From Deltaproteobacteria bacterium (GTDB lineage Bacteria; Desulfobacterota; Desulfobacteria; Desulfobacterales; JAFDCJ01), in assembly GCA_024277475.1 (NCBI GenBank), contig JAJRVC010000014.1:1-20138 (forward strand): 20,138 bases of DNA. The letters run 5' to 3'. The notes under the pieces were generated by a model that was given only the letters and a program-made list of their open reading frames with translations, ran no database searches and had not been told where the DNA came from. The position numbers were made by a program, and so were the translations under genes. Below, piece by piece: positions 15,295 through 20,138 of this stretch; the stretch's first letter is position 1; each line of letters starts with the position of its first letter.

Positions 15295-16860
15295 TTATTC
15301 CTTAATTTCTATTCCTTCGGGAGAAACGAATACGTCCAGTCCGGTCTTCTTCCAGGTCGCACGGGCTTGGTCCACTGTATTCACCAAGGGTTCGCGACAA
15401 TTGAAAGAGGTATTGAGCAGCAAATTGCAGCCTGTCCGGTTATGCCATTCAGTCAGAAGTTTCAATACGAAAGGATCGTCTCCCGGGCCTACAACTTGGG
15501 GCCGGCTGGTCCCGTCCACATGGGTTACGCCGGGTACCTCCTGTGCATTTGTCGGAACGATGTAAGACATATACTTGCTGGGCACCCCCCAGTCTCCGAG
15601 TACCATGGGGGCGAAGGGACGGTACCATTCGCGGTGTTTCACGTGTTCATTCAGCCGGTCTTTGCCGTCTGCAATTCGCGGATCCAGAATAATGCTGCGG
15701 TGACCCAATGCCCGCGGTCCGGACTCCGCACGGCCGTAACATAGCCCGACGCTTTGGCCCTGCTCGAGAAACTCAATAATATCAGGAATAAAATCCTCGT
15801 TGATTTCACCGACGTCCGTTCCCAGATAGGGGCTTAAAGCTACAGGAACGCGGGGATGATCAAGAATGTGGTGCCAGACGAACAGTGCCAGCCCAAGGCT
15901 TAATCCGCCGTCATGGGGCTGGGCTGCAACCCAGGTGTCTTCAAACAATCCACTTTGGTGAATGGCGGTGTTGGCGATACAGTTCATTGAGCAGCCGCCC
16001 GTCATGATCAGATGACGGACCGGCTTCCATGCTTTCATCCGGGCTGCGGCTTCAAGGTAGAAATCCGTTGTCAGTTTTTGCAGAGAAGCGCAGACATCCT
16101 GAGCAAAGGGATCGGCCGGATCAAGCATGAATCCATTTTGCCGGCCGAATTTGTGACTCGGAAATGCGTCAAACGGGTGGTAAAGCATCTGCTGTCTGAG
16201 AGCATCAACGATTTCTTCCTTCACAGAACCGTAACTGGCAAGCCCCATAAGCTTGCCGGCGCCTTCCAGACGATTCATACCGAAATTGTATTCACCAATG
16301 GAGGCCCACACAGAACCGATGTTAAGCTGCAACTTTTTATGCTCGTGGCCCCAACCGTATTCGATTTCATGAATTTTACCGCCCCCGCCATAAGCCAGAG
16401 CACACATCCGATAGTCACCCCCGCCATCCGCCGTCAATATCCCGGCCTCTTCAAAGCCGGATGCAAACAGTGCACCGGCAACATGCGCCAGGTGGTGATC
16501 AACGGCATATCCGTCGTACCAGCGGCCGAACAACCTGATGCGATGTCGACTGTAACGACCTTCAACCCCGCCGCACCAGCCGTCCAGCATGTAATCGGGA
16601 TATTCGCGGTAGGTATCGCTCTCGAGCTGCCACCGGAACAGCTTCCCGTCCAACGTGGGTCGCACCCAGGGATTGATTGCAACCACATCAATGGTTGCGG
16701 GATCCCAGCCGTATTTTTCAAGTATGCCTTCCAGGTCCATCATGCCCTGATCGTGCTTTATACGCGAAAGGCGCTCTTTTTCGAGCACAACCACCGGGTT
16801 TCCATCTTCTAACAAAGTGCAATTGGCGTCATGGCCGAAATACACTGATAAAATCCTCAT
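15295..16860 (-). CDS. NodU/CmcH-family O-carbamoyltransferase (521 aa)
   Basis: The start is taken as ATG at 16860, preceded by GGGAGG at four bases and followed by the family's usual MRILSVYFGHDANC. An ATG at 16941 lies upstream of the predicted transcription start and is rejected. The N-terminal Kae1/TsaD-like domain has the metal-binding HHLAH at 122-126, GGCSMNC at 288-294 and PHDGGLSLG at 315-323. The C-terminal YrdC-like region has SGPRALGHRS (380-389), REWYRPFAP (410-418) and NTSFN (483-487). Members transfer carbamoyl from carbamoyl phosphate to hydroxyls of Nod factors, antibiotics or surface glycans. The divergent GSCFA gene suggests a surface-polysaccharide substrate. It is the first gene of the minus-strand run. 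Confidence 0.92.
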   Translation of the reverse strand: MRILSVYFGHDANCTLLEDGNPVVVLEKERLSRIKHDQGMMDLEGILEKYGWDPATIDVVAINPWVRPTLDGKLFRWQLESDTYREYPDYMLDGWCGGVEGRYSRHRIRLFGRWYDGYAVDHHLAHVAGALFASGFEEAGILTADGGGDYRMCALAYGGGGKIHEIEYGWGHEHKKLQLNIGSVWASIGEYNFGMNRLEGAGKLMGLASYGSVKEEIVDALRQQMLYHPFDAFPSHKFGRQNGFMLDPADPFAQDVCASLQKLTTDFYLEAAARMKAWKPVRHLIMTGGCSMNCIANTAIHQSGLFEDTWVAAQPHDGGLSLGLALFVWHHILDHPRVPVALSPYLGTDVGEINEDFIPDIIEFLEQGQSVGLCYGRAESGPRALGHRSIILDPRIADGKDRLNEHVKHREWYRPFAPMVLGDWGVPSKYMSYIVPTNAQEVPGVTHVDGTSRPQVVGPGDDPFVLKLLTEWHNRTGCNLLLNTSFNCREPLVNTVDQARATWKKTGLDVFVSPEGIEIKE

Positions 16861-16924
16861 TTGTCCTCCCATTCTTTCACCGATCCCGTAATAGCTCCAC
16901 TCCGCCCGATCCATCAGTGACCGC

Positions 16925-16953
16925 AATATAGGAATTTGCACTGCTCATGTCAA
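16925..16953 (-). promoter_or_regulatory. Sigma70-type promoter upstream of the carbamoyltransferase gene
   Basis: Read on the minus strand, TTGACA (16948-16953) and TATATT (16925-16930) are separated by 17 bases. The -35 box is perfect and the -10 box matches 5 of 6. Transcription would begin near 16918, giving a leader of about 58 bases. It is the best promoter match noticed in the window. Confidence 0.75.
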
Positions 16954-16983
16954 CAAGGCCTGTGAATTGAATATTGAGCAGGC

Positions 16984-17293
16984 GTTCACGGGTTCAGAGG
17001 TTCTGGGTTCAAAGTTCCGAACAGAGATAAAGGTGTCAGGTTTCGGTATCCAGGAATTCGGCCTCCGGCTCGTAGCCTACGACTCGGAGAGCGCGGCGTG
17101 ATGTGGCTATGCCAGTCTGGCCAGGGATTCCATTCTCGTTTCTGGACTGCATTTGGGATGCGTATTTACGAGAAGAGCGTCAGCTTCGTCAAGTCAAATT
17201 CAGAATTTGCAGCCAAATTGGAATTATTTGGGAAAATGAGCATTTTTAACGAGGACTTCGGGTCTTTAATGCCTTAACCCTGAACCTGTGAAC
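16984..17293. repeat. MITE-like intergenic element with imperfect terminal inverted repeats
   Basis: GTTCACGGGTTCAGAGGTT at 16984-17002 is repeated inverted at 17276-17293 (GTTCACAGGTTCAGGGTT on the minus strand), with one mismatch and one gap. The ~310-base interior has no open gene. It holds a long hairpin (17063-17089) and an AAAGGTGTCAGGTTTC stretch. It fills most of the 551-base region between divergent genes. A small non-autonomous element or degraded insertion is plausible. Confidence 0.5.
17063..17089. repeat. REP-like hairpin
   Basis: CTCCG (17063-17067) pairs with CGGAG (17085-17089) and TCGTA (17070-17074) with TACGA (17078-17082). Two unpaired positions lie on each side between the stems, and the loop is GCC. 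A G/C-rich stem with a central mismatch is typical of REP units recognised by IS200/IS605-like transposases; no such transposase is in the window. Confidence 0.5.
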
Positions 17294-17411
17294 GGTTACA
17301 TTATTTAATTGAATGTAACACTCTGTCTATGCTATTTTTGAACCGTTAATGGTAAAGTTAAAGTTGGAACTATTCATTCTACAATCTTCAATATACAAAC
17401 AAGGGTTTGCC

Positions 17412-18368
17412 ATGGCACGTTCAGATGTTCATCCGATCCACCGGTTCAAACCGTGGCAGGTTTGGCCGGGATCTTTTGACAACCCGCCGGTGGATGGAAA
17501 CTTTCCGGTTGCCGAGGAGACCGGCCTGACTATTACTCAGGCTACTCCGATTGCATCCATCGGATCCTGTTTCGCCCGGGAAATCAAGCGACGGCTTATT
17601 CAGCGGGGATACAACTATGTGGCGGAGGAAACACAGCATCCGGCGGCAATCCACGCCAGCGCCGCCTGGGAAAGGGTGTACAATACGTTTTGCCTGCGCC
17701 AGATTTTTGAATATACCTTTGAGAATCGGCAACCCGACCTGCGCTGGTGGATTTCCCCCCGATCCCATAAAGTTCAGGACCCTTACCGTCGCATTATTTT
17801 GTATGACAGTGTTGAAGCGGCAGAGACTGATTTTGCGCAGCATCGGATACACTCCCGACGCGCATTGCAACGGGCTGAGGTGCTGATTTTAACTCTTGGA
17901 CTTACCGAAATCTGGCAGGATCGTGTTGACGGGTCGGTTATCAGCCTGCCGTCGGGTCCGTATGTCAACGAGGGCGGGGATATGAGCCGGTACGAGTTTA
18001 GGGTAAGTCGCACTGCAGAAAATCTTGAAAACCTGGAACGGATTCATGCCATCATGGCGCGGCACAATCCTGCCTGTCAGCTGTTGGTCACCATCTCACC
18101 GGTCAACCTGTGGGCCACATTTCGCGAAGACCTGGATGTCATCAGTGCCAGCTGTAACTCCAAATCCACCCTGCGTGCTGCTGCCGATGAATTTATGCGG
18201 TGTCATGAAAATGTTCATTATTTTCCAGCATTTGAAATGGCCACCATTTACCAGCCACTCACCGGTCAGACCTATTTCACCGATGGACGGGAAAACTACC
18301 ATGTTAATAAAAATACGGTGAAATTTATCATGCGTCATTTCTTTAAATTTTATGGCGGTCTGAAATGA
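17412..18368 (+). CDS. GSCFA-domain protein, probable SGNH-like esterase (318 aa)
   Basis: The defining motif GSCFA is at residues 51-55 in ASIGSCFAREIKRRL. Other family blocks are LTLGLTEIW (160-168), LLVTISPVNLWAT (224-236), SKSTLRAAADEF (250-261), YFPAFEM (270-276) and DGRENYHVN (291-299). Ser52 and the terminal Asp291/His297 pair fit an SGNH-hydrolase arrangement; this is inference from the pattern. The ATG at 17412 is chosen because AAGGG lies seven bases upstream; the ATG at 17349 has no ribosome site. GSCFA proteins commonly occur with polysaccharide genes, and here the gene diverges from a carbamoyltransferase gene. Acetyl or acyl removal from a surface glycan is a reasonable guess. 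No signal peptide is seen. Confidence 0.88.
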   Translation: MARSDVHPIHRFKPWQVWPGSFDNPPVDGNFPVAEETGLTITQATPIASIGSCFAREIKRRLIQRGYNYVAEETQHPAAIHASAAWERVYNTFCLRQIFEYTFENRQPDLRWWISPRSHKVQDPYRRIILYDSVEAAETDFAQHRIHSRRALQRAEVLILTLGLTEIWQDRVDGSVISLPSGPYVNEGGDMSRYEFRVSRTAENLENLERIHAIMARHNPACQLLVTISPVNLWATFREDLDVISASCNSKSTLRAAADEFMRCHENVHYFPAFEMATIYQPLTGQTYFTDGRENYHVNKNTVKFIMRHFFKFYGGLK

Positions 18369-18385
18369 AGTATCCAGCACAAATA

Positions 18386-19096
18386 TTATTGCGCAAACAA
18401 CCAGTTACCGGCGCCGACCCTTTTAACACCCACGTTGGTGAACCATACCCGAAAATTTTGATCCTCTCCCTGGTGATTCAATGACAGAGTTAACGGGCCG
18501 ACTCTGCGGTGGTTGTCCCAGGTGGTGATTCGTGTGGGTTTTTCAGACCCTTGGCGTCTATACACCCATTGCATCAGTCTGTATTGACCATCAAGGTAGA
18601 GATCATACACATCACCGGGTGTGTATCCGCCGGTTGCCGGATAAGTAACCACCACACATCTCGCTTTTCCATCGCCTATGGGGAGACGTTGCCGGCCGAT
18701 ATCTTCTATTTTTGCGTTCGTATCCCAGGCAATATGATAGGGAAACAGCAGCCAGTAGTTGTCATTGATAAACCAGGCATCAATTTTCTTGAGCTTATTT
18801 GATTCAGTGCTGATCATTTCACTGCGATTGTATGTGATGGCCTCCTGATAATCCATCCCTTTAAAAGTGACCCGGTTGAGGTGCGGTTCCCAGATCCAGA
18901 ATCGGTTGATCTGTTTTTCACCTGTTTTCACATTAAATGTATACTGAATTTTTTCTATCTCACCAAAATTTTGAAACCCGTATGATTCGGCAATGTGTTG
19001 ACGGGCGGTCATGCCCCGTTCTTTAATATGGCCGGCACAGGCTGTCAGGCTGACTGCCATTAGAAATACCATAAAAATTTTGAAACCCGAGTTCAT
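18386..19096 (-). CDS. Probable outer-membrane lipoprotein with LolA-like fold (236 aa)
   Basis: A lipoprotein signal peptide is clear: MNSGFKIFMVFLMAVSLTAC with the lipobox LTAC and lipidated Cys20, followed by Ala rather than Asp, which favours the outer membrane. AAAGGAGG lies eight bases before the ATG. The mature part is rich in beta strands with aromatic residues (FWIWEPHLNRVTFKG, WLLFPYHIAWD, YDLYLDGQYRLMQWVYRR), a pattern like LolA/LolB-type or outer-membrane lipoprotein-sorting folds. A specific family is not recognised. It converges with the GSCFA gene with only 17 bases between the stops and no visible terminator. Confidence 0.8.
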   Translation of the reverse strand: MNSGFKIFMVFLMAVSLTACAGHIKERGMTARQHIAESYGFQNFGEIEKIQYTFNVKTGEKQINRFWIWEPHLNRVTFKGMDYQEAITYNRSEMISTESNKLKKIDAWFINDNYWLLFPYHIAWDTNAKIEDIGRQRLPIGDGKARCVVVTYPATGGYTPGDVYDLYLDGQYRLMQWVYRRQGSEKPTRITTWDNHRRVGPLTLSLNHQGEDQNFRVWFTNVGVKRVGAGNWLFAQ

Positions 19097-19199
19097 AAGA
19101 GCGCCTCCTTTCTAAAACACTCTGATGCAATTTTAGGGTAAAGGTGCCTATGGCTCTGAAATTACTTCAACTGCCCAAAAAATCAACCCAAAATTTGAA

Positions 19200-19319
19200 T
19201 CAGTTGTTCACAAATGTACCGTTTCTCAAATCCTCAAGCGTTTGCTGGATTTCATCTTCGATGCCTCGGTGGGGATGCATGGGGAAACCTTTGATGTAAT
19301 CGTCAGGATTGTTGGAACC
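19200..19319 (-). pseudogene. Pirin gene remnant with most of the gene deleted
   Basis: Read on the minus strand, the frame gives GSNNPDDYIKGFPMHPHRGIE, cut here as GSNNPDDYIK and GFPMHPHRGIE, which is the N-terminal metal-binding region of pirins (HPHRGIE). It is joined directly to DEIQQTLEDLRNGTFVNN and a TGA stop, which matches the C-terminal end of pirins (NTQEE...GTF). About 200 residues between are missing, including the second metal-binding half. Upstream the frame meets a TAA within about seven codons and no intact N-terminus is found. The remainder of the 345-base gap (19097-19199 and 19320-19441) shows no gene. Confidence 0.75.
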
Positions 19320-19441
19320 AATCTGCCAAACAACTTTTTACAGAAAGGAAAATCCACCTTCCCTTTACGTTCTGCGGTAAACTATTACAACCAGACTATA
19401 AAAGTAGGTATGGGTATTTTATTGAGGGGCAGGGTGAATGA

Positions 19442-20138
19442 TCATTGTCTTGATTTCATCCATTTTAGATAGGATGCGTGACCTTTTAATTGGGCTGATC
19501 TGCATTGGCGGTCCATTTCTTTGGATCTGAGCCACAGCATACCATAGCGACCCTCTTGAATATATTCCAGCATTATATCGCTGAGCATGTCAGACCAAAG
19601 ATACCTTTCGCGGGCGGAATTGCTTTGATGACCCTGGCCAAATTCTTTGAACACCGCATCACGCAGGGCCGTAAAATTAGAATATTCTTTGGTCCAAATG
19701 GTAACCATGTATAGCCGGTCCCGCCAGAAGCCATAAATAATGGACGATAGTGCAGCGTCACCGATTTTTAAAATTTCCTGTGACCGTACGTATTCTATAA
19801 CACCATCAAAACCTCCGGTGACCCTTTTTTTCTCCAACCCATCCACTTCGGATATCTCGACGCCCCAGGTTAGATCGCCAAAACCATCATTTCGCAAAAC
19901 CCGCCGGAGCTTTGCCGGAGAAACCACTTGTCGAGATGTTGATGCCCCCTGTGGCATTTGATTTAATTGAGCCCGGGCGTCGACCCCTTGAGACCGGCTG
20001 TCAACACTCTTTGGGAAAATTTTATTCTGATTTTTGGAATCAGCTTCAATGCGGATTACTTTGTTTTGCGGGATGCTGACCCTCATACCATGAAAAACAA
20101 ATCCTATCTGTTCGCCTTCCTGCCAGGTTTTTTCAACC
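19442..20138 (-). CDS. Conserved protein of unknown function, 5' end outside the window
   Basis: The minus-strand frame is open to the right edge, so at least 17 residues (beginning VEKTWQEGEQIGFVFHG) precede the first internal Met at 20086. No ribosome site marks that Met as a start. The visible part has an N-terminal strand-rich stretch (MRVSIPQNKVIRIEA), then a polar linker with many Ser, Gln and Arg (about residues 16-58 from that Met). A C-terminal domain follows: LTWGVEISEVDGLEKKRVTG, LSSIIYGFWRDRLYMVTIW and YNFTAL-like YSNFTALRDAVFKEFGQG. The end is basic. It could be the C-terminal domain of a larger protein; no function is recognised. The pirin scar lies just downstream. Confidence 0.7.
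   Translation of the reverse strand, partial: VEKTWQEGEQIGFVFHGMRVSIPQNKVIRIEADSKNQNKIFPKSVDSRSQGVDARAQLNQMPQGASTSRQVVSPAKLRRVLRNDGFGDLTWGVEISEVDGLEKKRVTGGFDGVIEYVRSQEILKIGDAALSSIIYGFWRDRLYMVTIWTKEYSNFTALRDAVFKEFGQGHQSNSARERYLWSDMLSDIMLEYIQEGRYGMLWLRSKEMDRQCRSAQLKGHASYLKWMKSRQ

Noticed and set aside
16012..16812. Plus-strand 266-codon frame
   Set aside because: Antisense to the carbamoyltransferase gene, which is unambiguous; long shadow frame of G/C-rich coding DNA.
19242..19472. Plus-strand 76-codon frame in the lipoprotein-upstream gap
   Set aside because: It is mostly antisense to the pirin remnant and overlaps the next minus-strand gene; no ribosome site.

Overview
The window reads as chromosomal DNA of a Gram-negative, probably anaerobic bacterium of the Desulfobacterota (Desulfobacterales-like). 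This is an inference from gene content: a TAXI-type TRAP transporter, a family III CoA-transferase, a succinyl-CoA-synthetase-like ligase, PilT paralogues beside an RsbU-type phosphatase, and a lipoprotein. No rRNA, tRNA, CRISPR array or intact insertion sequence was seen.

Left part (1-6680, + strand): the 3' end of a SucD-like acid-CoA ligase subunit, a sulfotransferase-fold protein, a CaiB/BaiF CoA-transferase, a fused TRAP permease and its TAXI binding protein. A good rho-independent terminator closes the run at 6435-6467. Together they suggest uptake of an organic acid and its activation to a CoA thioester; the substrate is not deducible. Directly after the terminator lies a broken second copy of the first 40 codons of the CoA-transferase gene.

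Middle part (6650-10488): a minus-strand pair, an aspartate/glutamate racemase and a PLP-dependent D-cysteine desulfhydrase/ACC-deaminase relative. The latter carries an in-frame TGA in its conserved C-terminal HTGG motif, although the family tail continues beyond it. Then follow a DMT-family exporter and a UbiG-like O-methyltransferase on the plus strand.

Right part (10645-16953, - strand): a run of six genes starting at a clear sigma70-type promoter (16925-16953). They encode a NodU/CmcH carbamoyltransferase, a small beta-rich protein, two PilT-type ATPases (one with an abnormal His box), a membrane SpoIIE/RsbU phosphatase and a ribbon-helix-helix-like protein. This suggests control of type IV pilus retraction or surface behaviour. 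A GSCFA-domain protein diverges from the carbamoyltransferase across 551 bases that hold an inverted-repeat, REP-like element.

The right end carries a LolA-like lipoprotein, a scar of a pirin gene that has lost its middle, and the 3' part of an unrecognised conserved protein running off the edge. The most unusual features are traces of gene decay (truncated CaiB copy, pirin scar, TGA-interrupted desulfhydrase), the PilT paralogue without the His-box histidine, and alternative hairpins between the TRAP permease and binding-protein genes.
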